From assembly GCF_000147355.1 (NCBI RefSeq), contig NC_014506.1:1922001-1986000 (forward strand): 64,000 bases of DNA, read 5' to 3'. Shown one piece after another: positions 46,534-54,061 of this stretch. Origin of the DNA: Sulfurimonas autotrophica DSM 16294 (lineage in GTDB: Bacteria; Campylobacterota; Campylobacteria; Campylobacterales; Sulfurimonadaceae). The stretch's first letter is position 1. Each line of letters opens with the position of its first letter. The notes under the pieces were generated by a model. That model was not told the DNA's origin, ran no database searches, and worked only from the letters and a program-made list of their open reading frames with translations. A program made the translations under genes and the position numbers.

Positions 46534-47322
46534 TTATTTTTTATTTTCCATCTCTTTAAGAGCTTTTTGTTTTGCAAAAAACGCCAAAAGGCTGAAAAGA
46601 CTTATCAGAAGTATCATATAAAAACCTATTGTCGGGTAGGAGTGTGTTGTAAATTGAGCAATTTTTCCATCTCCAAAAACAGTCGGCATAAAGGGTTTAA
46701 TTTTAAAAGCTCCCCAATCATGTAAATTATGTCCAAACCAATAGAGCCAATAGGAATAATCGCCAATAAAGATAAGCGGCAATGCTATAGGAATAAGCAT
46801 AATATAACTAAAAATTTTATTATTATAAATCATAAAAAATATCATTCCTAAAGAAAGTGCTAAAAGAGCATATGGTCCGATTGCTCTTTCAAAATGTCCA
46901 CCTCTCCACATTGGGTCCATTCCAACATAGTGATTGATTGTATCCATTTCATGTACCTCTCCACTATATCCGTCAAAATGAAAATAAACAGGAATACCTT
47001 GTGGAAAAGCTTTTTTTGGATAATTTGGTGCTTCTAAGGAAACTGCCCATATTGGTAGCGATGCCGGTCCAATTTCTGATTCACTTTCAATCATCTTTTC
47101 TAAATTGTTATGAGCACTTTTAGGAGTTGCGACACTTTTATATTTACCTTTATTGTAAAGATTCCAGACAGATATACTAAGAGGAGATATTTCATTAATC
47201 TTACCTACATCTATCTTGTTAAGCGTTCCATGAAATGTTATCATTGGAAATGTAAAAGAAAAAGTTAAAATCAGTAAAGCTATAAAAGTAAAAATTCTAG
47301 CTTTTATTAAACTTGGGTGCAT
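46534..47322 (-). CDS. nosB: NosB-type membrane protein of clade II N2O reductase clusters
   Basis: A 262-residue integral membrane protein with about six helices, an N-terminal helix with FSFTFPMITFHGTL, and a periplasmic loop containing HFDGYSGEVHEMDTINHYVGMDPM, the conserved part of NosB. The function is not established, but it always travels with clade II nosZ. First gene of the nosB-to-nosD2 operon; its own FNR-type box and TATAAT lie at 47355-47396. Confidence 0.9.
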   Translation of the reverse strand: MHPSLIKARIFTFIALLILTFSFTFPMITFHGTLNKIDVGKINEISPLSISVWNLYNKGKYKSVATPKSAHNNLEKMIESESEIGPASLPIWAVSLEAPNYPKKAFPQGIPVYFHFDGYSGEVHEMDTINHYVGMDPMWRGGHFERAIGPYALLALSLGMIFFMIYNNKIFSYIMLIPIALPLIFIGDYSYWLYWFGHNLHDWGAFKIKPFMPTVFGDGKIAQFTTHSYPTIGFYMILLISLFSLLAFFAKQKALKEMENKK

Positions 47323-47382
47323 AATAATTCCTTGTTTATAAATTAAATTACATTATTATACTTAGATATAATTAATATAAAT

Positions 47383-47396
47383 TTAACTTAAATCAA
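47383..47396 (-). promoter_or_regulatory. FNR/NNR-type box with class II -10 for nosB
   Basis: TTAAC-TTAA-ATCAA. On the minus strand the -10 TATAAT is at 47355-47360, box centre to -10 centre exactly 32 bp. An independent promoter for nosB after the nosZ terminator hairpin. Confidence 0.7.
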
Positions 47397-47432
47397 CAAA
47401 ACTATGAAAATATCGAAAGACAGGGAAAAGAG

Positions 47433-47460
47433 GAGGTGTGGATGAAGATATCCACACCTC
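47433..47460 (-). terminator. Strong hairpin after nosZ
   Basis: GAGGTGTGGAT and ATCCACACCTC pair over 11 bp with a 6-base loop. On the minus strand it is followed by CCTCTTTTCC, a weak T-run, so it may end most nosZ transcripts, or protect their 3' ends while letting some run into nosB. Confidence 0.75.
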
Positions 47461-47489
47461 AATTTAAAAGTTGTAAAAATATCTATTTT

Positions 47490-50093
47490 TTAAAATAGAT
47501 TTGCATTTTCGTCTACCCATTTAAAGTATTCGACAATGTTATTTACTTCTTCTTTTGTCATATGTTGATTAGGCATTCTAAGATTAAAGTAATTAATCAT
47601 ACCTTCTACATATGGATCATGATATTTACTTTTTGGATTAAGAATAAAGTTTCTTACCCATTTTTCAGCATTTTCATGTCTTTGAAGTACACCTGTTAAG
47701 TCCGGACCAGATGAAACTTTACCAATAACGTGACATCCGCCACATCCACCTTCACCAAATGCTCTTTCACCAGCAGCAGCAGCAGCAGATTGTTTTGTTG
47801 CAACTTTTTTCACAAGTAGGTTTTTCGCTCTGATTCCAACATCAGCAGTTTTAACCATATATTGCCAAATCATATTTTCAAACAGAACAGCTTTTTCCAA
47901 ATCACCGGCTTTTACAGCTTTATCTGAAAGTTTTTTCTGAGCCGGAATTTTTCCATACTGATCAAGTGCATCCACAACAAGTGCTTTTACAGTTGGATAT
48001 TTCTCATAATGATTTGCTTTTAAGAATTTAACAACTGATTGAATAACAGCATCCGTAGCAGTGTTTACTGCAACAGTTTTATCATATTCAGCTTTTAACT
48101 CTGCTTTAGACATAGTTTTCATTTTAAGTTTTTGAGCACTAACATATTTTTTGTTAGGATCTTTAACCATCAAATAACCCATCATTTCTAAGTGAAGTGC
48201 TGAACAAAACTCTGTACAGTAGTAAGGAAAAACTCCCTCTAAATCAGCTTTAAATTTAACAGATGCAGTTTTACCTGGCTCTAATGAAGCATGAACATCG
48301 TAGTTATCAACTGTAAATCCGTGTGTTTCATCTTCTGCACGTTCTAAATTTGTTAAATAGAATGTTACAATATCACCTTTATTTACAGTAACTCTTTCAG
48401 GATTGATGTGAGATCTAACTAATGTCGCATATACTGTTACATTATGACCTTTTCTTACAACTCTCTCTTGACCAGCTAATGTTTTACCTTTAGAAATTTT
48501 TCCGGTTCTTGAGTTTGTACCCATTTTATAACGAACTTCCGGATGTAATTTACTCATACGAATAGCAACAGCTTGATGTGGTTCACCTAAAGGAATTGCC
48601 ATATCATAAAGAAGATCCATTTTTTTACCACTAATATCTATTAATTGGTGATTTTGTGGGTGAAGAGGTCCTACCGGATCAAATCTATCAATAGCAAGTT
48701 TATTTAAAGAAATAATATACTTCCCTTGAGGATCAGCAGATTTACCTTCCATACCACATAAATGACCAACGTTATAATGAACATTTACTTTGTCTAAAAC
48801 TTTTAAATGTTTATAATCCCATTTTACAATTTGTGAGTCAACATATAAAGATGTATAAATTTCACCATCTTTCCAATGTTTACCATACTGGTTATGTAGT
48901 GGCCCAAGACCTAATTCAACTTGACCGTGTAAAGAATCTTTCATACTTAAGATAGGAATCCCATAAGGATCTTTACCCGCATATTTATGATCTTTAATCA
49001 ACTTTTGAATCTTGCTCCATTTATACACGGAAGCATGCGTATCAAGTTTACCACAAACAACAATGTACTCACCATCAGGAGAAACATCAACACCGTGAGG
49101 TGATTTTGGTTCTGGAATTAAGAAAAGTGCATTGTTAGCAACAGCAACACTCATTGGAATAACTTTAATCCCATTAATTACTTTGTAATTCTTTTTATTT
49201 TTAGTAAGAGTTGCTAATTTTTTCCAGTTATATACATGTAAAAAGTCAGTGTCATTTCTTGAACAACCTGCTTCAAACGGAGGCATACCTACTTCAATAC
49301 CACCTGTATACATTTCAGAGTTAAATGAGTTTGTAAAGCCCCAACCATTAGAAGCACCTTTACCGGCATCACTCAAATCCTGCATATATGGAGGTAATTC
49401 AAGAACAAAAGATTTCTTTTGATTAATACGCCCAATTTTATCATTGAACTTCCAAAAAGTAATACCCCCGCGGTATGTCTCTTTATATTCTTCAATTGGA
49501 TGATAGTTATTATCAAAAGGTGCAGCATATTGAGAAGCTTCTAAAATATACTCAGAATTTGGTGTAAAGAAAGCTCCCCCATGGTCTGATTTAAAAACAG
49601 GGTTGACAACTATCTGCTTTGTTTCAAAATCATTTAAATCTAAAATAGCAATACGAGGATTAGCTTTATCGTTAATTGCCAGCCATTTTCCATCATATAC
49701 ACCATTTGTTTCTGAAATAGCCGGGTGGTGAGTATCTCCCCAGTTAATTTCACGTCCACGGATATTTCCCTCTCGTAAAACTTTTTTACTCTCTTCATCG
49801 TAACCATACCCTTGCCATGGTTCGGGAGTAAAAACACCGATATACTTTAAGATTTTCATACTTGGAACACCATAGACCATTATCTGCCCAGACTGTCCAC
49901 CAGAACTGAAAATCATGAATTCATCTCTGCCACCGCTTGGTGTATAAGTTTTTGCAGCATGAATTACGTCATTTTCTGTAAGTCCCCTTGCTTTCATCAC
50001 TTTTTCAAGCTCTCCACCATTAGCTGATGCCATAGTAGCAGCTAAAGAAGTACCTAAAAGAAGTGAAGTCAGCCTACTTATATTTGTAGCCAT
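47490..50093 (-). CDS. nosZ: Nitrous oxide reductase, clade II, with C-terminal cytochrome c domain
   Basis: An 867-residue NosZ. Sec-type signal (SLLLGTSLAATMASA), not Tat, as in clade II. CuZ histidines include WGDTHHPAISETN and SPHGVDVSPDGEY; the CuA domain has YYCTEFCSALHLEMMGY. After it comes a monoheme cytochrome c domain with CGGCHVIG and MPNQHM, found only in Campylobacterota-type cNosZ. It reduces N2O to N2 in the periplasm. I start at the ATG at 50093, with AAGGAG 7 bases upstream; ATGs further up encode residues within the leader. Own FNR-type promoter. Confidence 0.96.
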   Translation of the reverse strand: MATNISRLTSLLLGTSLAATMASANGGELEKVMKARGLTENDVIHAAKTYTPSGGRDEFMIFSSGGQSGQIMVYGVPSMKILKYIGVFTPEPWQGYGYDEESKKVLREGNIRGREINWGDTHHPAISETNGVYDGKWLAINDKANPRIAILDLNDFETKQIVVNPVFKSDHGGAFFTPNSEYILEASQYAAPFDNNYHPIEEYKETYRGGITFWKFNDKIGRINQKKSFVLELPPYMQDLSDAGKGASNGWGFTNSFNSEMYTGGIEVGMPPFEAGCSRNDTDFLHVYNWKKLATLTKNKKNYKVINGIKVIPMSVAVANNALFLIPEPKSPHGVDVSPDGEYIVVCGKLDTHASVYKWSKIQKLIKDHKYAGKDPYGIPILSMKDSLHGQVELGLGPLHNQYGKHWKDGEIYTSLYVDSQIVKWDYKHLKVLDKVNVHYNVGHLCGMEGKSADPQGKYIISLNKLAIDRFDPVGPLHPQNHQLIDISGKKMDLLYDMAIPLGEPHQAVAIRMSKLHPEVRYKMGTNSRTGKISKGKTLAGQERVVRKGHNVTVYATLVRSHINPERVTVNKGDIVTFYLTNLERAEDETHGFTVDNYDVHASLEPGKTASVKFKADLEGVFPYYCTEFCSALHLEMMGYLMVKDPNKKYVSAQKLKMKTMSKAELKAEYDKTVAVNTATDAVIQSVVKFLKANHYEKYPTVKALVVDALDQYGKIPAQKKLSDKAVKAGDLEKAVLFENMIWQYMVKTADVGIRAKNLLVKKVATKQSAAAAAGERAFGEGGCGGCHVIGKVSSGPDLTGVLQRHENAEKWVRNFILNPKSKYHDPYVEGMINYFNLRMPNQHMTKEEVNNIVEYFKWVDENANLF

Positions 50094-50166
50094 TTTATTC
50101 TCCTTCGTTTTCATTTTGAGAAATAACCCCAAATGATAGAAGTATAATAATATATATTCAAGACTA

Positions 50167-50190
50167 ATAATTTGACTTAGGTCAAATTAT
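50167..50190 (-). promoter_or_regulatory. FNR/NNR-type palindrome with class II -10 for nosZ
   Basis: ATAATTTGAC-TTAG-GTCAAATTAT, a perfect 10-bp inverted repeat containing TTGAC-N4-GTCAA. On the minus strand TATTAT (50144-50149) lies with its centre 32 bp from the box centre. The nosZ start is at 50093. Confidence 0.85.
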
Positions 50191-50200
50191 AAAACTAATT

Positions 50201-51154
50201 TTATTTTTTAAAGTTATCTAAATTTATTTTCAAAGATCGAAGTCTCTGCAATGATGCACTGAGTTCATCTAGTGCTTCTATTAGAATATCTTCTTTTTTC
50301 ACCAGTTCTTTATCAAGTCTATTTCCTGCATCCATTGTTTCGATAAGTTCCAGTAAATCTTCAATATTTTTTTCAATACATTCTAATGAATTTGAAGCAT
50401 TTTTTATGGATTCGCTTGAATAATCAATAGATTTATCTATCTTTTCAACAAAAAAATTAAAATCATCCACCGCCTGAGTAACATCGGCTATGTTTGCATT
50501 TTTCTCAATCGGTTTTATACCGATCACCGTTGATTTTTGTACAATTTTTTTAGATGTGTTCAAAAACTTTTGAATAAATGTAATTAAGTCTTTTAGTTGA
50601 GAAAAAAGATACATAAGTAAAAGTATTAAAATAACAAAGAGAGTAATCTGTATTGTTTTATTTTTATTTTTCACTGTGTCAACATACTTCTTATGCATTT
50701 CTATTAGCTTATTAAACTCTCCGACAAGCTGTAAATTTTTATTATATATATCTTTTACCAGCCTTTGTATTACAAGATTTGTATAGCCATTTTGCACTCT
50801 GTAAGCATCTCTGAATTTTTGCACAAGCAGATAAAAATCATTCCATAAATAAATTATTTTTTTTGATTCCTGTTTTATATCTTGAGAAAATATTTCATCT
50901 AAAACTTCATCTTTATGATTCATATTATTTACAAAAGCTTTTACGGATGCATCAAGCTGTTTTACCGAAGCATCTTTATTTCTATATATAAAAAAAATGT
51001 TTTTAGCAATCTCCTGAGTAAAGGCTTTTTGTTCATTAATAATTTTTAAAAGCTTGAGATTTGCTTCATTTTGTGTAGAAATATGTTTGGAATACAAGGC
51101 TAAGACGACAGAGAGTATAAAAATCAATGCACCCACAAATTTTATTTTAGTCAT
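50201..51154 (-). CDS. PilJ/NarX-sensor-like membrane protein lacking an output domain
   Basis: A 317-residue protein: N-terminal membrane helix, a periplasmic four-helix-bundle region (about 30-165, like type IV pili methyl-accepting and NarX sensor domains: KAFTQEIAKNIFFIYRNKD...), a second helix (about 171-188, LFVILILLLMYLF) and a cytoplasmic coiled coil. No methyl-accepting hairpin, kinase or DNA-binding part follows. The ATG at 51154 has AAGGA 8 bases upstream and overlaps the Crp/Fnr gene by 8 bases, so the two are translationally coupled. It may sense an N-oxide for the regulator; this is inference. Confidence 0.72.
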   Translation of the reverse strand: MTKIKFVGALIFILSVVLALYSKHISTQNEANLKLLKIINEQKAFTQEIAKNIFFIYRNKDASVKQLDASVKAFVNNMNHKDEVLDEIFSQDIKQESKKIIYLWNDFYLLVQKFRDAYRVQNGYTNLVIQRLVKDIYNKNLQLVGEFNKLIEMHKKYVDTVKNKNKTIQITLFVILILLLMYLFSQLKDLITFIQKFLNTSKKIVQKSTVIGIKPIEKNANIADVTQAVDDFNFFVEKIDKSIDYSSESIKNASNSLECIEKNIEDLLELIETMDAGNRLDKELVKKEDILIEALDELSASLQRLRSLKINLDNFKK

Positions 51155-51815
51155 CTGTTTTATCCTTGTAAATTTCTTGCAAAGCTGCTGCATCGATTAC
51201 TGTAACTCTGCCATGTATTATATCAATAATACCATTTCGTTTTAATCTATTGAGTACGCGAGAAAGTGTTGCCGGCTGAATATGAAGCATCAAAGAGATG
51301 TCATGGCGTTTTAGTTTGTTAAACATTTCAAGATCATCATGCAACATCATGCTTACCTTTGAAACAGCATCAAAAATAAATTCTCTATTCACTAAAGACT
51401 GCAACTGTAATGACCTTTTTATAATCTCTTTTGTCAGGTTTTTACATAATATATTTTTGTTTAAAAAATTTTCTTTAAATTTTTTATAGTTTATACTTAA
51501 AATCTGTGAATCATCTATAAGTTGGATATTGGAAAAAGAATGTAAATTATCAGAATCAATATTTGAAACTTCTGAAATCATAGAATTGCCATATATATAA
51601 TAAAGAAAGATTTCATTGTCGTGTTTGTCTATTTTATACGCTTTTGCCAAACCATCTATTAAAAAAAACAATTCATTCGTATTAATATTTTCATAATGGA
51701 GAATATAGTCTTTTTTATAGTGATGTACTAAAGATATTGATACTAATTCATCTAACTCTTCATCATTTAAAGAAGAAAAAAAAGTTTGAGATTTAATTAT
51801 ATCTTTTATAGACAA
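51147..51815 (-). CDS. Crp/Fnr-family transcriptional regulator (NssA/Nnr-like)
   Basis: A 222-residue regulator with an N-terminal cyclic-nucleotide-type beta-roll (KDYILHYENINTNELFFLIDGLAKAYK), a dimer helix, and a C-terminal HTH (DISLMLHIQPATLSRVLNRLKRNGII). It lacks the cysteine cluster of oxygen-sensing FNR, so it is more like NNR/DNR or the Wolinella Nss regulators of N-oxide respiration. FNR-type boxes before nosZ, nosB and nosL2 are plausible targets. It precedes the sensor-like gene. Confidence 0.88.
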   Translation of the reverse strand: MSIKDIIKSQTFFSSLNDEELDELVSISLVHHYKKDYILHYENINTNELFFLIDGLAKAYKIDKHDNEIFLYYIYGNSMISEVSNIDSDNLHSFSNIQLIDDSQILSINYKKFKENFLNKNILCKNLTKEIIKRSLQLQSLVNREFIFDAVSKVSMMLHDDLEMFNKLKRHDISLMLHIQPATLSRVLNRLKRNGIIDIIHGRVTVIDAAALQEIYKDKTDD

Positions 51816-51822
51816 TGCAAAT

Positions 51823-52272
51823 CTACCTAGGTGCTAAATAATTGCATTTGTCTTTTGTTATATCAAATCTAAATAATAGTTTATTTGTTTTTACACTCAT
51901 ATATATGTAAGAGATATTAACACCTGCTTTTAAGAATCGTTCTGAAGATTGACATATACCTTGTGTAACAGCTTTTTGCATTCTACTGTGATCTTCTTTT
52001 CGTATAGCTTCATCGCTTTTTGCTCCGCTATTTATGACAAAAGTATAAACAAGTGTGGGACCTTCATTTTGAATATTTCTCAATGTAGTATATTTATCAA
52101 TTTTTTTGGGAAGCCCTTTTGACATTTCTTTTGCTGCCAAAGTCGCAATTTCAAGATTTTGCTCTTGCATTTGTTTTTGTGAAACATTTTGATATTTCAC
52201 TTTTGCATCTTGTGCAACAAGATTTTGGATTATCAAAGTAAGCAGTGTTAATGTTAAAAAGAAATTTTTCAT
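51823..52272 (-). CDS. Secreted hypothetical protein
   Basis: A 149-residue protein, signal peptide to about residue 20 (QNLVAQDA), with two cysteines (ICQSSERF and KDKCNYL) that might pair. I start at ATG 52272, because AGAAGG precedes it. That ribosome site is the 3' arm of a perfect hairpin (52278-52297). No known family recognised. Sits 7 bases before the Crp/Fnr gene, so it may share its control. Confidence 0.65.
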   Translation of the reverse strand: MKNFFLTLTLLTLIIQNLVAQDAKVKYQNVSQKQMQEQNLEIATLAAKEMSKGLPKKIDKYTTLRNIQNEGPTLVYTFVINSGAKSDEAIRKEDHSRMQKAVTQGICQSSERFLKAGVNISYIYMSVKTNKLLFRFDITKDKCNYLAPR

Positions 52273-52277
52273 TATAA

Positions 52278-52297
52278 GCCTTCTATTTTTAGAAGGC
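52278..52297 (-). promoter_or_regulatory. Perfect hairpin enclosing a ribosome-binding site
   Basis: On the minus strand GCCTTCTA-AAAA-TAGAAGGC is an 8-bp stem with a 4-base loop. The 3' arm contains AGAAGG, the only ribosome site for the following gene, 5 bases before its ATG. It also lies 8 bases after the YeeE gene stop, so a terminator (followed by TTATA) is the simpler alternative. Confidence 0.6.
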
Positions 52298-52305
52298 ATT
52301 ATACA

Positions 52306-52911
52306 CTATATCTCTTCAAGCTGTTTTAAATCTACTTCATCAAACTCCTGACGAAGTGGAATCACAATGCTTACAGCAATTAAAACAATTCCAAAAATAA
52401 GTACTACCAGATTTTCATGTCCTTGAAAATATGTGATTAGTGTTGTTTTACCTAAACTCTCACCCATAATTTTTTTAAAAAAATCAAAGTAAACAGTAAA
52501 AACAAGTCCACCAAATATACCGCCTATAGCACCAACAAGTACATCAATACGTCCCTCAGCAATGGAAACAGGTCCCGTTCCCGGGCATTTCCCAAGTATC
52601 GCCATAGAAACACCAAAAATTGTACCTCCTATAATCAGTCCGCCTAAAATAATCGGTTTAGGATGATATGATGCATATCCTGCTTCAACCATAAAATAAA
52701 GGCCAACAGCAGCAAGTCCAATTGCCAAAAAGAGCATTTTAGGAACTACTGTATCACGAAGCATCGCAAATCCTGCAATTTTTTCAAACTTGTCAACCCG
52801 GCTGTACTGAATAATAACACCAAAAACAAGTCCAATTGCAAAAACAACAAATAATGAACCGTGAGATTCATTTGATACTGTTGTGAACATATTCAAAATT
52901 CTATCAAACAT
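52306..52911 (-). CDS. YeeE/YedE-family transporter, C-terminal-type half
   Basis: A roughly 201-residue membrane protein with five to six helices and the motif GKCPGTGPVSIAEGRIDVLVG, the conserved Cys-containing repeat of YeeE/YedE (TsuA-type) sulfur transporters. The start at 52911 gives a GAGG 6 bases upstream and an 8-base overlap with the preceding gene. Substrate is likely thiosulfate or a related sulfur compound. Confidence 0.85.
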   Translation of the reverse strand: MFDRILNMFTTVSNESHGSLFVVFAIGLVFGVIIQYSRVDKFEKIAGFAMLRDTVVPKMLFLAIGLAAVGLYFMVEAGYASYHPKPIILGGLIIGGTIFGVSMAILGKCPGTGPVSIAEGRIDVLVGAIGGIFGGLVFTVYFDFFKKIMGESLGKTTLITYFQGHENLVVLIFGIVLIAVSIVIPLRQEFDEVDLKQLEEI

Positions 52912-53419
52912 CATTTGCCTCACTTTTGTAAAATATTTTCCCGGTTATAATCACGCTAAGTAAAACTACTCCGCCAAATATCATACTGCTCACAGCTGTT
53001 TGCGCCATTCCGCTTAAAAAGTGTCCGCTTGTGCAACCTCCGGCCAAACGTGCACCAATTATAAGAAAAAATCCACTCACAAAACTCCAAACAAGTCTTG
53101 AAATTACTGAAGAATTTTTATATTTTTTCCAGCCTGTAGGCATAATGCTTAAACGAAAACTTTTTGTTACAAATACAGAAGTCAAAAAACCTCCTGTTAA
53201 TGCACCTAAAAGCATAACGCCTTCCCATGCACCTGCAAAATGCACTTCCTTTAAATAAGGATACTTTTCCGGGCTCAAATCAAAAAGTATTCCTGCAAAA
53301 TAAGGCACATACGTTGATGCACCGAAAGGTCTGTTTGCACCGAAAGTTGAAAATGTAAAAAGGACAAGTAACGCCATTAAAATCCCGGCTAGCCACCACG
53401 GCATACGTCTAATCATCAT
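52904..53419 (-). CDS. YeeE/YedE-family transporter, N-terminal-type half
   Basis: A 171-residue membrane protein with four helices and the hallmark GARLAGGCTSGHFLSGMAQ, the second conserved Cys repeat of YeeE/YedE. Together with the following gene it makes a split two-polypeptide transporter. Genes of this pair are common in sulfur-oxidising bacteria, where they import thiosulfate. Confidence 0.86.
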   Translation of the reverse strand: MMIRRMPWWLAGILMALLVLFTFSTFGANRPFGASTYVPYFAGILFDLSPEKYPYLKEVHFAGAWEGVMLLGALTGGFLTSVFVTKSFRLSIMPTGWKKYKNSSVISRLVWSFVSGFFLIIGARLAGGCTSGHFLSGMAQTAVSSMIFGGVVLLSVIITGKIFYKSEANDV

Positions 53420-53497
53420 AATCCTTATAAGTTAAATTATATGGAATTATAATACTTTTTTAATTAATAAATGGTTACATGTAAACAATGTAGAACA

Positions 53498-53520
53498 ATA
53501 AAGCCTGAAAAAGGCTTTAT
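53498..53520 (-). terminator. Rho-independent terminator after infC
   Basis: ATAAAGCCT-GAAAA-AGGCTTTAT, a perfect 9-bp stem, 23 bases beyond the infC stop, then ATTGTT on the minus strand. A TACATGTA palindrome (53476) follows. Confidence 0.8.
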
Positions 53521-53542
53521 CTAAAGAAGGTTGTTAGAAGAA

Positions 53543-54061
53543 TTATTTTTTTGGAACGACATACATATTGTAGTAACGCCCTTCAAATTTTGGTGGTTTT
53601 TCCATAACAGCTATGTCTTCAACCATAGGCCATACTTGCATAAGAACCTCTTTTGCAGCCTCTGGATGAGCCATTTCACGACCTCGTAAAAATACTCTGA
53701 ATTTAACATGAAAACCTTTTTCAAGAAACTCTCTTGCATGTTTTACTTTGTAAGCTATATCATTTTCTGCAATTTTTACAGAAAGTTTAATCTCTTTTAC
53801 AACGATTTTAACCTGATTTTTTCTCTGCTCTTTGAGCTTTTTTTCTTCTTGGTATTTAAACTTACCATAATCCATGATTTTCGCAACAGGCGGCTTGGCA
53901 TTTGGGGCAATTAATACAAGGTCTAAACCCATTTCATTTGCTTTTGTCATAGCTTCATCCGTAGAGACGACACCTAAAGGTTCACCTCCGTCTACATTAC
54001 ATCTCACCTCTGGAACACGGATGTCATCATTCATGATGACGCGGTCTTTGTTTTTACTCAA
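53543..54061 (-). CDS. infC: Translation initiation factor IF-3
   Basis: A 172-residue IF-3: [39 protein letters not shown] (linker), [27 protein letters not shown] and [12 protein letters not shown]. The start is a TTG that overlaps the thrS stop (TTGA), with GAGG before it; a rare start codon is expected of infC. Confidence 0.97.
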   Translation of the reverse strand: MSKNKDRVIMNDDIRVPEVRCNVDGGEPLGVVSTDEAMTKANEMGLDLVLIAPNAKPPVAKIMDYGKFKYQEEKKLKEQRKNQVKIVVKEIKLSVKIAENDIAYKVKHAREFLEKGFHVKFRVFLRGREMAHPEAAKEVLMQVWPMVEDIAVMEKPPKFEGRYYNMYVVPKK

